Of a DNA stretch of 64,000 nt, positions 46,019 to 55,325 are shown in pieces. Position 1 is the stretch's first letter. Each line of letters opens with the position of its first letter. Under the pieces are notes generated by a model. It worked only from the letters and a program-made list of their open reading frames with translations. It searched no databases and was not told the origin of the DNA. The stretch covers positions 1 to 64,000 of the forward strand of contig NZ_JANQIM010000034.1 of assembly GCF_028282165.1 (NCBI RefSeq), given 5' to 3'. A program made the translations under genes and the position numbers. The stretch comes from Winogradskyella sp. GTDB taxonomy: Bacteria; Bacteroidota; Bacteroidia; Flavobacteriales; Flavobacteriaceae.

Positions 46019-46675
46019 TTAATTTTCGATTAATGATTTTATAAACTCATCTGAGATTTCTGTAAAATCCCTGAATACATATTTGGCATGTCCTAAAACA
46101 TACTCACTACCAATGCCAATAGAAATCATACTAGCTACATTTGCGGCCTCAATACCAGCAACAGAATCTTCAAAAACAATACAATGTTCTGGTTTTATGC
46201 CTAGTTGTTTTGCAGCTATTAAAAAGACCTCTGGATCTGGTTTAGCTTTGCTTACATCATTACCATCCACTATGGCATCAAATGAAGCCTTTAGATCAAC
46301 ACGCTCTAATATTGTTCTAGCATTTTTACTTGCCGATCCCAATGAGATAGCTTGTTGTAGTTCTTTTAAAAGTTTAAGTATGCGCGGAACATCTGGTAAA
46401 ATTTCGTCTTCATCCATTTTTGAAATATGGCTTAGATAATCTTCATTTTTCTCTGCCATCAATTCCATAAATTTTTCTTCTGAAATTGTTTTATTTCCCC
46501 AAGACAAAATCTTCTCTAGAGACTTTACACGACTAACGCCTTTAAGCTGTTCGTTCTCTTCTTCCGTAAAGTCTATACCCAAGCTATTCGCCAGTTTTTT
46601 CCACGCCAAAAAGTGGTATTTAGCAGTATCTACTATAACACCGTCTAAATCAAATATGAAACCTTTTTTAGTCAT
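46019..46675 (-). CDS. pgmB: Beta-phosphoglucomutase
   Basis: A 218-residue HAD-family enzyme converting beta-glucose-1-phosphate to glucose-6-phosphate. Catalytic Asp9 and Asp11 lie in FDLDGVIVD; the cap motif HxxAWKKL, KGVSRVKSLEKIL, the Ser/Lys motif LGSASKNA and the metal site EDSVAGIEAA follow in the family order. It sits between the GH65 gene (40 bases downstream) and the MFS gene (8 bases upstream), which matches the phosphorolytic maltose pathway exactly. Confidence 0.95.
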   Translation of the reverse strand: MTKKGFIFDLDGVIVDTAKYHFLAWKKLANSLGIDFTEEENEQLKGVSRVKSLEKILSWGNKTISEEKFMELMAEKNEDYLSHISKMDEDEILPDVPRILKLLKELQQAISLGSASKNARTILERVDLKASFDAIVDGNDVSKAKPDPEVFLIAAKQLGIKPEHCIVFEDSVAGIEAANVASMISIGIGSEYVLGHAKYVFRDFTEISDEFIKSLIEN

Positions 46676-46683
46676 TTTTTAAA

Positions 46684-48174
46684 CTATTGCGTGTCTTCAA
46701 CTCTTAAGGTTAAAAAGCCGGCAACTATCATAGATATGCCTCCAACAACTAATGCATAAATTGGTTGCGTATCAAAAAAGGCTGTTAGCATAAATCCTAA
46801 AATAGATGCTGCAACAATTTGCGGTATTACAATAAAGAAATTGAATACACCCATATAATACCCCATCTTATTTGAAGGTAAAGATCCTGTTAACATAGCA
46901 TATGGGATAGATAAAATACTGGCCCAAGCAATACCAACTCCAATCATAGAGACTAATAAATAATCAGGGTTTGACACAAAATAATAAGATATTAAGCCTA
47001 TTCCCCCTAATATTAAACAAATAAGATGTGCAACTTTTCGGCTCGTTTTTCTAGCTAAAATTGGAATCAAAAAAGCCACCAATGCAGCTACAAGAAATTT
47101 AATCCCCATTAAAAAACCAACCCAATCTGCCCCTTCATTATAAAGTTTACTTGTCGTATCTGAAGTACCATATATATGACTCGTAACTCCAGACGTCGCA
47201 TAAATCCACATGGAAAACATAGCAAACCATGAGAAAAACTGCACGTAGGCCAATTGTTTCATCGTCTTGGGCATACACAAAAGGTCTGTCATTATATGAA
47301 TAAATCCATTCTCCTTTTTGGACTTTCTTAATTGAGCAGCAATAACAAATAGTAATCCAACCAAAGCTATCCCCACGGTAAGTATGTACAAATCCTTTCT
47401 CAAATCAAAATAAGCAAGTGCCATGGTTGAGATTAATCCAACTAACGCCATAATCATACCTGTAGAACTTTGCTTTTTTATTGAAACTGTGTTTGAGTCC
47501 GATGCCTCTGATTCTTCCTCATTTGCTTTCTCAAAAGCTTCAAATTCTTCAGGCGAGTATTCTTTACTTCTAATGACTGTCCACAAAACTGCGAGTAAAA
47601 AAGCTGCTGCTCCGAAATAAAAGGAATACTTAACCGTATCTGGAATTACACCTTCGGCCGCTTCACTAGATATATTCAACCAGTTTGAAAATACCCATGG
47701 CATAGCAGATCCTACAAACCCACCTAACCCAATAAAGAAACTTTGGGTGGCAAAGCCTAAGGTACGCTGTTCGTCTGGTAAATTATCACCTACAAATGCC
47801 CTGAAAGGCTCCATGGATATGTTTATTGAGGCATCCATAATCCATAATGTACCGATGGCCATCCATAACACGCCAGAATTTGGCATTATGCATAAAGCTA
47901 TAGAGGCAAGAATTGCCCCAATTAAAAAATATGGCCTTCGTCGTCCTAATTTTGGATGCCATGTCCTGTCACTAAAATAGCCTATAATTGGTTGTACAAT
48001 TAAACCTGTAACAGGTGCAGCAAGCCAATAGACAGCAAGATCATCTATCTCTGCGCCAAGTGTTTCAAATATGCGCGAAGTGTTAGCATTTTGAAGGGCA
48101 AAACCGAATTGGATTCCTAAGAAACCGAAACTCATGTTCCAGATTTCCCAAAAACCGAGCTTACGCTTTTTCAT
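46684..48174 (-). CDS. SLC45-type MFS sugar transporter
   Basis: A 496-residue inner-membrane carrier with twelve hydrophobic segments. The start KLGFWEIWNMSFGFLGIQFGFALQNANTSRIF (split) and the cytoplasmic loop GYFSDRTWHPKLGRRRPYF are typical of the sucrose/maltose-H+ symporter group linked to maltose phosphorylase loci in Flavobacteriia. It should move maltose or small maltodextrins from the periplasm into the cytoplasm. It is the first gene after the LacI gene, with a 132-base gap that holds an ATCAAAACT/AGTTTTGAT inverted repeat (48220-48259). Confidence 0.9.
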   Translation of the reverse strand: MKKRKLGFWEIWNMSFGFLGIQFGFALQNANTSRIFETLGAEIDDLAVYWLAAPVTGLIVQPIIGYFSDRTWHPKLGRRRPYFLIGAILASIALCIMPNSGVLWMAIGTLWIMDASINISMEPFRAFVGDNLPDEQRTLGFATQSFFIGLGGFVGSAMPWVFSNWLNISSEAAEGVIPDTVKYSFYFGAAAFLLAVLWTVIRSKEYSPEEFEAFEKANEEESEASDSNTVSIKKQSSTGMIMALVGLISTMALAYFDLRKDLYILTVGIALVGLLFVIAAQLRKSKKENGFIHIMTDLLCMPKTMKQLAYVQFFSWFAMFSMWIYATSGVTSHIYGTSDTTSKLYNEGADWVGFLMGIKFLVAALVAFLIPILARKTSRKVAHLICLILGGIGLISYYFVSNPDYLLVSMIGVGIAWASILSIPYAMLTGSLPSNKMGYYMGVFNFFIVIPQIVAASILGFMLTAFFDTQPIYALVVGGISMIVAGFLTLRVEDTQ

Positions 48175-48306
48175 AAAATAGTATAGTTTAAATTAATACT
48201 ATTCTGACAAGCTACGCTTATCAAAACTCATGTTAAGAAGTGAAAATATAAGTTTTGATTTCGGCATTAAAGATATAAAAGATTTTAAAACGGCAATGTT
48301 AAATTT

Positions 48307-49353
48307 CTATTTGGTGGATTCGCGTTCTATCAAATCCGTAGCAATTACAATGGTTTGAAACTCTTCTTCTTCGGTGTTGATTTCGTTTTCCAACTTATCT
48401 ATTAAAAGATCTGCAGCTCGCTCTCCCATTTGCTGCGCATGCTGACTTACAGTAGTTAAACTTGGTGTAGCATGTTTCGATAAGACACCATCCGTGAAAC
48501 CAATAACCTGTAGGTCATTAGGTATATTAAGGCCTAACTTTCTGGCCACTTTCATTGAAGATAGTGCATAAAGCTCATTTACAGCAAAAACACCATCAAT
48601 ATTGGTATTAGATTTAAAAAGCTGTTCTATCTCCTGTTCAAGCTTATCGATGCGTTCTTCAAAATCTAATGTATCGTCAATCTTTAATATGAGATTTGCT
48701 TTAGGTGTCATTTTATGATCTTGAAGTGCTTCAAGATAGCCTTGGGTTCTAAGCTTACCAACACTAACATAGTCCTTCGTTGTGATTAGCGCAATAGATT
48801 TACAGCCATTCAAAATTAATTTTTCGACAGCGTTTTTTGCACCGTTTAAATCATCAACAATAACCTTGTCGCATTTAATTTCTGAAACTACGCGGTCGAA
48901 CATAACTATGGGCATACCCTGGCTCATGGTTTCATTAAAATGATGAAAGTCTTGTAACTGCTGCGTCTCTTTAGAAATCGACAAAATAAACCCGTCTATA
49001 CTACCATTAGCTAGCATTTCCATGTTTATAACCTCTTTAGAAAAAGATTCATTAGATAAACCTATAATAACATTATATCCTCTTTTGTTTGCTACTAACT
49101 CTACACCGCGAATAACCTTTGAAAAGAAGTGGTGCACAATCTCTGGTATTATAATCCCAATAGTATTTGTTTTCCTATTCTTAAGGCTTAAGGCGATATT
49201 GTTAGGCCTGTAATTATATAATTTAGCAAATGCTTGTACTTTTTGCTTGGTGTCATCACTGATTTCTGGACTGTTTCTCAAGGCTTTAGATACTGTAGAG
49301 ATAGAAACATCCAGTTCTTTAGCTATTTGTTTTAGGGTTATTTTTCGCTTCAT
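48307..49353 (-). CDS. LacI-family transcriptional regulator of the alpha-glucan locus
   Basis: A 348-residue regulator: an N-terminal LacI helix-turn-helix (TLKQIAKELDVSISTVSKAL, about residues 5-24, with hinge NYRPNNIALSLK) and a periplasmic-binding-protein-like effector domain. It lies between the MFS gene and the divergent susC gene. A perfect LacI-type palindrome (49511-49528) is 158 bases upstream of its start and 110 bases upstream of susC. A maltose or maltodextrin ligand is likely from context. It replaces the SusR membrane sensor of the Bacteroides starch locus. Confidence 0.93.
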   Translation of the reverse strand: MKRKITLKQIAKELDVSISTVSKALRNSPEISDDTKQKVQAFAKLYNYRPNNIALSLKNRKTNTIGIIIPEIVHHFFSKVIRGVELVANKRGYNVIIGLSNESFSKEVINMEMLANGSIDGFILSISKETQQLQDFHHFNETMSQGMPIVMFDRVVSEIKCDKVIVDDLNGAKNAVEKLILNGCKSIALITTKDYVSVGKLRTQGYLEALQDHKMTPKANLILKIDDTLDFEERIDKLEQEIEQLFKSNTNIDGVFAVNELYALSSMKVARKLGLNIPNDLQVIGFTDGVLSKHATPSLTTVSQHAQQMGERAADLLIDKLENEINTEEEEFQTIVIATDLIERESTK

Positions 49354-49446
49354 ACTCAGTTAACAATAAGGAGACATAATTTACGAATATAAGCCAAATT
49401 TGACTTTAGCGAAATTTTTTGACTTCTTAATTTTAACAGCCAAATA

Positions 49447-49477
49447 TTGAAAATATATCATTTTTTTACTACATTTA
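49447..49477 (+). promoter_or_regulatory. Candidate susC promoter
   Basis: TTG at 49447-49449 and TACATTTA at 49470-49477 are 20 bases apart, close to the Bacteroidota TTTG/TAnnTTTG pattern; the final G is replaced by A. The LacI-type palindrome begins 33 bases past the box, so bound repressor would lie downstream of the start point. A weaker alternative is TAATTTTA at 49563-49570. Confidence 0.35.
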
Positions 49478-49510
49478 GATTGGTATGAGTAAATTTTAAA
49501 AAGTTTTTAA

Positions 49511-49528
49511 CACGAAAACGTTTTCGTG
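49511..49528. promoter_or_regulatory. LacI-family operator CACGAAAACGTTTTCGTG
   Basis: A perfect 18-bp palindrome with the central AACGTT of LacI-family operators, in the intergenic region shared by the lacI-type gene and susC. It is the only such palindrome I found in the locus. Confidence 0.85.
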
Positions 49529-49637
49529 ACTTTCGTCATGTTTTTTAACACTCATATCACACTAATTTTACATAGATTTAACCCGAGAAGTGAAAATATA
49601 AATCAATTAACTAAAGCAATTAATTTAAAATTATTGT

Positions 49638-52577
49638 ATGAAAACATTCTTAAATGCTGTATTAATCTGTATAATTATGTTACCTGCAACCATGTTTGCT
49701 CAAACCTTAGTTTCAGGTACAGTTACAGACAAGGCAGACGCTATGCCTTTACCAGGTGTTAACATCGTGATTAAAGGCACTTCTAGAGGAGCATCAACAG
49801 ATTTTGATGGTAAATATTCCATAGAAGTAAATCAAGGAGAAACTATTGTTGTTTCTTATGTGGGTTACAGTACCCAAGAAATTATTTATAATGGCGAGGC
49901 AACCATTGACGTTGCGCTAGAAGAAGACGCAGCGCAGCTAGATGAAGTGGTACTTGTCGGTTACGGTACAACAACCGTAAAAGATGCAACTGGATCCGTT
50001 GAATCTGTAACTTCAAAGGATTTTACACGCGGTAACATTGTAACGGCAGAAAATTTAATAAGCGGACGTGTTGCTGGGGTAAATGTAAGTACTGCTGGCG
50101 GACAGCCTGGTGCTACAGGGGCTATCAGAATACGAGGTGGTTCTTCTATTAATGCCTCTAATGATCCTCTAATTGTTATTGATGGTTTGCCTATATCTAA
50201 CCAATCTGTTGCTGGAGCTAATGGTGTACTTGCAACGATTAATCCGAATGATATTGAATCTTTTTCGGTTTTAAAAGATGCTTCTGCTACTGCAATTTAT
50301 GGATCCCGTGCAGCAAATGGTGTTATTATCATCAAAACTAAAAAGGGCCGTACAGGTTTTAGTGCAGATTTAGATACTCAATATACCTTTGGACAAGTTG
50401 ATGAAACTATTGACGTCCTTTCGGCTGATCAGTATAGAGACTTGATTAATTCTCAACCTCTAAATGGAACTACCTTTGATACTTCTCAATTAGGTGAAGC
50501 CAACACAGACTGGCAAGATGAAATTTTAAGAGAAACGGTTTCTGCAATACATAATGTAACACTTAGAGGTGAACTCTTTAAGTTCTTACCTACACGTTTC
50601 TCATTTGGTGTTACACGACAAGAAGGTGCTTTAATTACCTCATTGTATGAAAGACGCACACTGTCGCTATCCTTAAACCCAAGTTTTTTTGACGACCATT
50701 TAAAAGTAAATGTCAATGCTAACATGGCCTTTGAAGACAATCGTTTTGCTGATAGAAATCAAGTTGGAGCTGCTTTGTCATTCGACCCGACACAGCCTGT
50801 TTTAGATCCTGATGCTCCTGCATTTACTCAAGGATTCTTCCAGTATCTAAATAGTTCAGGTACTGATTTTGCTGCTCAAGTAAACAGAAATCCAGTGTTT
50901 AAGTTAACCCAACGAAGAGATATAGGTGATGCTAATAGAACTTTTGGTAATATTAATCTAGATTATAAGTTTCATTTTCTTCCTGAACTGAAAGCAGTAC
51001 TTAATTTAGGATACGACCGTATAGAATCTGTATCTACTATAAATGAACTGCTAGCAACAGATGATGATGTTAAAAGAGATGTTCGTAGAACCGAGGAAAC
51101 ACGTACAAACGAATCCCTCGACACCTATTTAACTTACGCCAAAGATATTGGCGATTTCGGGTTTGACGTAACTGCTGGATATTCCTACCAAAGATTCAGC
51201 TTTGATGGATTTGAGACTAACAATATTTTTGATCCTGAAACTTTCCCTGATACTTTTGCTGATCCAGATGTTGTATTAATTGGTTTCTTAGGACGACTTA
51301 ATTTAAACTATAAGGGTAAGTATTTATTAACATTGAATTACAGACGTGATGGTACATCGCGTTTCAGTGAGGAAAATCGTTGGGGTGATTTTGGTGGTGC
51401 TGCATTGGCATGGCGTATAAGTGACGAGAACTTCTTGAAAGATTCTAACACTATCTCAAATTTAAAGCTACGTGCAAGTATTGGTTTCAATGGTCAACAA
51501 GAATTATTTAACGAGAACGATATATTTTTAAATAGATTACGATTAGGTGATGAAAATTCTATCTTTCAATTTAATAACCAACCTGTAAGAACCTTAGTAC
51601 CTTCAGCCATTAATCCAGATTTAAAGTGGGAAGAAACCAGAACCATAGAGTTTGGTGTGGATTACGGGTTGTTTAATAACCGAGTATCAGGCTCTATAAG
51701 TGTGTTCCAAAAAGATTCTGAAGACTTACTTTTTAATGCGCCTGTTGCTGATGGTACCAACTTTACCAATAATATTGTCCAAAATGTTGGTAATTTACGT
51801 ACACTTGGTTTAGAATTTAGTATTGACTACAACGTCATAAATAAAGAAGATTTTAACTGGAATGTAAACTTTAATGCTACATTACTCGATAGAGAAATTA
51901 CTGAATTGGCTTTTGGCCAAGATATTTTTGCTGGAGGCGTTGATGGAGCTACTGGACTTTTAGGACAAGTGCTTAGAGAAGGTGAAGCACCTAATTCGTT
52001 CTTAGTATTCAAACAGTTATATGATACAAATGGTAATGCAATAGAAGGCGCCTATGCCGATTTAAATGGAGATAACATAATTAATGATGAAGACCGTTAC
52101 ATTAGAGAGAACCCAGACCCTGATGCTTTATTGGGATTCCAATCTAATTTAAACTATAAAAACTGGGATTTTTCCTTTAACTTGAGAGCAAGTATAGGCA
52201 ATCATGTATATAATAATGTTAATTCTTCTAGAGCACAATTTGACCAAGTCATAAACAATGCGTCATTAGGTAATCTCCCTACATCGGTATTTGATAATAA
52301 TTTCCAACGAAGAGATAATGTAATCCTTTCTGACATATACGTAGAAGATGCATCATTTTTGAGAATGGACAATATTACTTTGGGCTATACGTTTAGGGAT
52401 TTTTCAAAGTATATTAAGAGTATAAGGCTTTGGGCAGGTTTACAAAACGCATTTGTAATCACAGATTACAGTGGTGTAGATCCTGAAATAGATATTACGG
52501 GAGATGCTCCAGGTATTGACAAAGCTATTTTTCCAAGAACACGTAATATTTTAGTAGGTGCTCAATTTAGATTTTAA
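49638..52577 (+). CDS. susC: SusC-like TonB-dependent outer-membrane transporter
   Basis: A 979-residue importer for maltodextrins. It has a signal peptide (cleavage near MFAQ), a carboxypeptidase-regulatory-like domain (SGTVTDKADAMPLPGVNIVIKG... about residues 25-95), the SusC plug (VVLVGYGTTTVKDATGSVES; GGSSINASNDPLIVIDGLP) and a large barrel ending in RNILVGAQFRF with terminal Phe. The SusD gene follows after 20 bases. Expression is probably controlled by LacI binding at 49511-49528. Confidence 0.96.
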   Translation: MKTFLNAVLICIIMLPATMFAQTLVSGTVTDKADAMPLPGVNIVIKGTSRGASTDFDGKYSIEVNQGETIVVSYVGYSTQEIIYNGEATIDVALEEDAAQLDEVVLVGYGTTTVKDATGSVESVTSKDFTRGNIVTAENLISGRVAGVNVSTAGGQPGATGAIRIRGGSSINASNDPLIVIDGLPISNQSVAGANGVLATINPNDIESFSVLKDASATAIYGSRAANGVIIIKTKKGRTGFSADLDTQYTFGQVDETIDVLSADQYRDLINSQPLNGTTFDTSQLGEANTDWQDEILRETVSAIHNVTLRGELFKFLPTRFSFGVTRQEGALITSLYERRTLSLSLNPSFFDDHLKVNVNANMAFEDNRFADRNQVGAALSFDPTQPVLDPDAPAFTQGFFQYLNSSGTDFAAQVNRNPVFKLTQRRDIGDANRTFGNINLDYKFHFLPELKAVLNLGYDRIESVSTINELLATDDDVKRDVRRTEETRTNESLDTYLTYAKDIGDFGFDVTAGYSYQRFSFDGFETNNIFDPETFPDTFADPDVVLIGFLGRLNLNYKGKYLLTLNYRRDGTSRFSEENRWGDFGGAALAWRISDENFLKDSNTISNLKLRASIGFNGQQELFNENDIFLNRLRLGDENSIFQFNNQPVRTLVPSAINPDLKWEETRTIEFGVDYGLFNNRVSGSISVFQKDSEDLLFNAPVADGTNFTNNIVQNVGNLRTLGLEFSIDYNVINKEDFNWNVNFNATLLDREITELAFGQDIFAGGVDGATGLLGQVLREGEAPNSFLVFKQLYDTNGNAIEGAYADLNGDNIINDEDRYIRENPDPDALLGFQSNLNYKNWDFSFNLRASIGNHVYNNVNSSRAQFDQVINNASLGNLPTSVFDNNFQRRDNVILSDIYVEDASFLRMDNITLGYTFRDFSKYIKSIRLWAGLQNAFVITDYSGVDPEIDITGDAPGIDKAIFPRTRNILVGAQFRF

Positions 52578-52597
52578 AACAAAAAAAAGTTAAATAA

Positions 52598-54202
52598 ATG
52601 AAAAGAATGATGAAACAAATTAAAAGCGTAAGTGTTGTCTTGCTTTCGGTCTTATTCATGTTTTCCTGTACGGACGACTTAGATATTGTACCATTAGACG
52701 ATGATACTTTATTAGGAAGTGAAGCCTTTAATGATGAAGCAGCTTATGAGCAGTTGCTTGCAGGTGTATATGCTAATTTAGCATTAACGGGAACAGAGGG
52801 CCCTTTAGATTCTAACCTACAGGGTATTGATGCGGGTACAAGTCAATTTGGTCGTGTCTTGTTATATTTACAAACCTTATCAGCAGACCAAATGATATGG
52901 TCTTATGAAGGAGATGCGGGAACAAGAGAAATACAACGTAATATATGGACTTCTGCAAATCCATTGTTGTTGGGAATGTTTAGTAGAACGCATGCTACAA
53001 TCGCATTTGCAAATAATTTTTTACGTGAAACAACTCCAGAATTGTTAGACAGCAGAAATGTATCTCAAGCAACAAGAGATGAGATTGTGGCCTATAGAGC
53101 TGAAGCACGACTATTGCGTGCATTATCTTATTATTATATGATGGATCTTTTCGGAAAGGCAAATTTTGCCACTGAAGAGACTCCGATCAACGCAGTGACT
53201 CCAGTATTTGATAGAGCCGAACTTTTTAGCTATATAGAAAGTGAATTGTTAGATATAGAAAACGATTTAGTTGACGCTAACCAAAATGTTTACGGTAGAG
53301 CTGATAAAGGTGTAGCTTACATGATTTTAGCTAAAATATATTTAAATGCTGAAGTATATATAGGCGAAAATCGCTATTCGGATTGTATAAACTACTGTAA
53401 TCGAATTATTACTTCTGATTATATGCTGGCTAGCTCATACGCTCATAATTTTATGGCGGATAATAATACCAATTCAGCAATAAACGAGATTATTTTCCCT
53501 ATTGTATCTGACGGTAGAGATACCCAAAACTTTGGTCCAACTACGGTTATGATCAACGGATCGGTTGGTAGTATTGAGGAAAATGGTGTTGAAGTTGGTG
53601 TAAATGAAGGTGGATGGGGTGGTGCCCTAAGAGTTCGTAGACAGTTTGTTGAATTATTTGAAGGTAGTATGTTTTCCTCCGATGAAAGAAATACAATCAT
53701 CTCAGGTGATAGACCTATTGACATAATTGATATTGCAAATAGAGATACAGGATACATAATTCAGAAGTATTCTAATGTAGCTTCAACTGGTACTCCTGGA
53801 ACTGACAGAACATATGTAGATACCGATTTCCCCCTATTCAGATTAGCTGATGTATACCTAATGTATGCTGAAGCACATCTGCGTGGTGGTGGTGGTACTA
53901 TTTCTGAAGCCGTGAGTTATGTAAATGCATTAAGAACTAGAGCTAATAATCCCAACTCAATAACTGCTGGTCAGTTAACATTAGATTTCATACTGGATGA
54001 GCGATCCAGAGAATTACATTGGGAAGCACATCGACGACAAGATTTAATTCGATTTAACAGATATACTGGAGGTACATACAATTGGATTTGGAAAGGTAAT
54101 AGTGATAATGGTATAGCTATACCATCTACTTTTAGCATTTATCCAATACCTGCATTAAGTTTATCATCAAATCCTAACTTAACTCAGAATCCTGGGTATT
54201 AA
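52598..54202 (+). CDS. susD: SusD/RagB-family glycan-binding lipoprotein
   Basis: A 534-residue surface lipoprotein (Cys24, followed by acidic TDDLD, an export-type signal). It has the SusD pattern: helical repeats near the N-terminus (YRAEARLLRALSYYYMMDLFG), DADLF-like YTLADVYLMYAEAHLR replaced here by RLADVYLMYAEAHLRG, and the C-terminal ERSRELHWEAHRRQDLIRFNR pattern. It captures alpha-glucan and closes over the SusC barrel. Co-directional with susC (20 bases) and the SusE-like gene (10 bases). Confidence 0.95.
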   Translation: MKRMMKQIKSVSVVLLSVLFMFSCTDDLDIVPLDDDTLLGSEAFNDEAAYEQLLAGVYANLALTGTEGPLDSNLQGIDAGTSQFGRVLLYLQTLSADQMIWSYEGDAGTREIQRNIWTSANPLLLGMFSRTHATIAFANNFLRETTPELLDSRNVSQATRDEIVAYRAEARLLRALSYYYMMDLFGKANFATEETPINAVTPVFDRAELFSYIESELLDIENDLVDANQNVYGRADKGVAYMILAKIYLNAEVYIGENRYSDCINYCNRIITSDYMLASSYAHNFMADNNTNSAINEIIFPIVSDGRDTQNFGPTTVMINGSVGSIEENGVEVGVNEGGWGGALRVRRQFVELFEGSMFSSDERNTIISGDRPIDIIDIANRDTGYIIQKYSNVASTGTPGTDRTYVDTDFPLFRLADVYLMYAEAHLRGGGGTISEAVSYVNALRTRANNPNSITAGQLTLDFILDERSRELHWEAHRRQDLIRFNRYTGGTYNWIWKGNSDNGIAIPSTFSIYPIPALSLSSNPNLTQNPGY

Positions 54203-54212
54203 TAAAAAGATT

Positions 54213-55313
54213 ATGAAAAATATACTATCAAAAATACTATTCTTTACCATTGCTATGTTTACCCTCTTTCAATGCAGTGAAGATGAGGATACATTCGTTG
54301 CCACGCAAGTCTTAGAATCTGCGTTACTTGAGGTTGATGTTCCTGAAAATTTAGTACTAGACCCTCAATTTTCGAGTACCACAATCATCAATTTCTCATG
54401 GCAAGAAGCTGATTATGGTCAACCAACGCAAATAAATTACAGACTCGAAATGGACGATTCAGCTGATTTCGCTGAACCCATTCAGGTATCATCAACTACT
54501 CAGCGTTCTCTAGCGTTAACAGTTAGTCAATTAAATAGTGCTATAGGTGATGCTGGTTTGCCTCCATTTCAAACTGGTACTGTTTATGCAAGGATTGTCT
54601 CTACAATTGGAACAGAAGGTAGTTTAGAACAATTTAGTAACGCTGTTTCATTTGATGTCTTTCCTTATACCACTGAATTCCCTCGCCTTTATGTAGTTGG
54701 TGCCTATCAGGAAAATAGCGGTTATGGCCCTGAAGATGCAGATGCGCCAACTATAGCATCAAGCGAGTTTGGAAATGAAACAGACTATGAAGGTTTTGTT
54801 TACTTTAGTGGCTCAGATCTTAATTTTAGGTTTCATAGATCAGGTTTTGTTGGCGAATATGTTCAAGGCAATCCAGAATATGGAAACGATGGTGGTACAG
54901 TAGTAGAAGGAGCTAGTGGTTCTTTTAGTGCCCCTTCGGAAGGTTATTATCTAATAAGAGTTAATCTCGAGGATGGAACCATTTCTATGATGCAAACCGA
55001 TTGGGCTATGACTGGTGAAGCAACACAAAATGGATGGGTGGACGCTGATGATCCGACTATCAATCCTGATTTAGATATGACCTATAATCCAGAAACACGC
55101 CTTTGGACAGTAGAAGAGGATATTAATCCTGCTGAGTTTAAGTTCAGAATAAATGATTCTTGGAGTCTAGAAATTGGAGATAATGAAGGAGATGGAAATC
55201 TTGAACTTGGTGTTAATGCTTCGAATCTCTCAACTAATGCATCTGGTCCGTCTTTAGTTACTTTAGATTTGAGTAGTCCTAGAGCGTATAGATTTTCAAT
55301 TTCCCCACTATAA
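54213..55313 (+). CDS. susE: SusE-like starch-binding lipoprotein
   Basis: A 366-residue lipoprotein (Cys21 followed by SEDED, a strong surface-export signal). An N-terminal Ig-like SusE domain (about residues 30-150: VDVPENLVLDPQFSSTTIINFSW) precedes two beta-sandwich modules, FPRLYVVGAYQE near 152 and DWAMTGEATQNGW near 265, which have the aromatic and loop pattern of SusE/F starch-binding domains. It assists SusD in gripping starch at the surface. It lies 10 bases after susD and 12 bases before the SusF-like gene. Confidence 0.88.
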   Translation: MKNILSKILFFTIAMFTLFQCSEDEDTFVATQVLESALLEVDVPENLVLDPQFSSTTIINFSWQEADYGQPTQINYRLEMDDSADFAEPIQVSSTTQRSLALTVSQLNSAIGDAGLPPFQTGTVYARIVSTIGTEGSLEQFSNAVSFDVFPYTTEFPRLYVVGAYQENSGYGPEDADAPTIASSEFGNETDYEGFVYFSGSDLNFRFHRSGFVGEYVQGNPEYGNDGGTVVEGASGSFSAPSEGYYLIRVNLEDGTISMMQTDWAMTGEATQNGWVDADDPTINPDLDMTYNPETRLWTVEEDINPAEFKFRINDSWSLEIGDNEGDGNLELGVNASNLSTNASGPSLVTLDLSSPRAYRFSISPL

Positions 55314-55325
55314 AAAAAATGAGTT

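Noticed and set aside
48236..49601. 16-base word AGAAGTGAAAATATAA at 48236-48251 and 49586-49601
   Set aside because: Two copies of an AT-rich word in opposite relation to their downstream genes; likely chance or shared untranslated-region composition.
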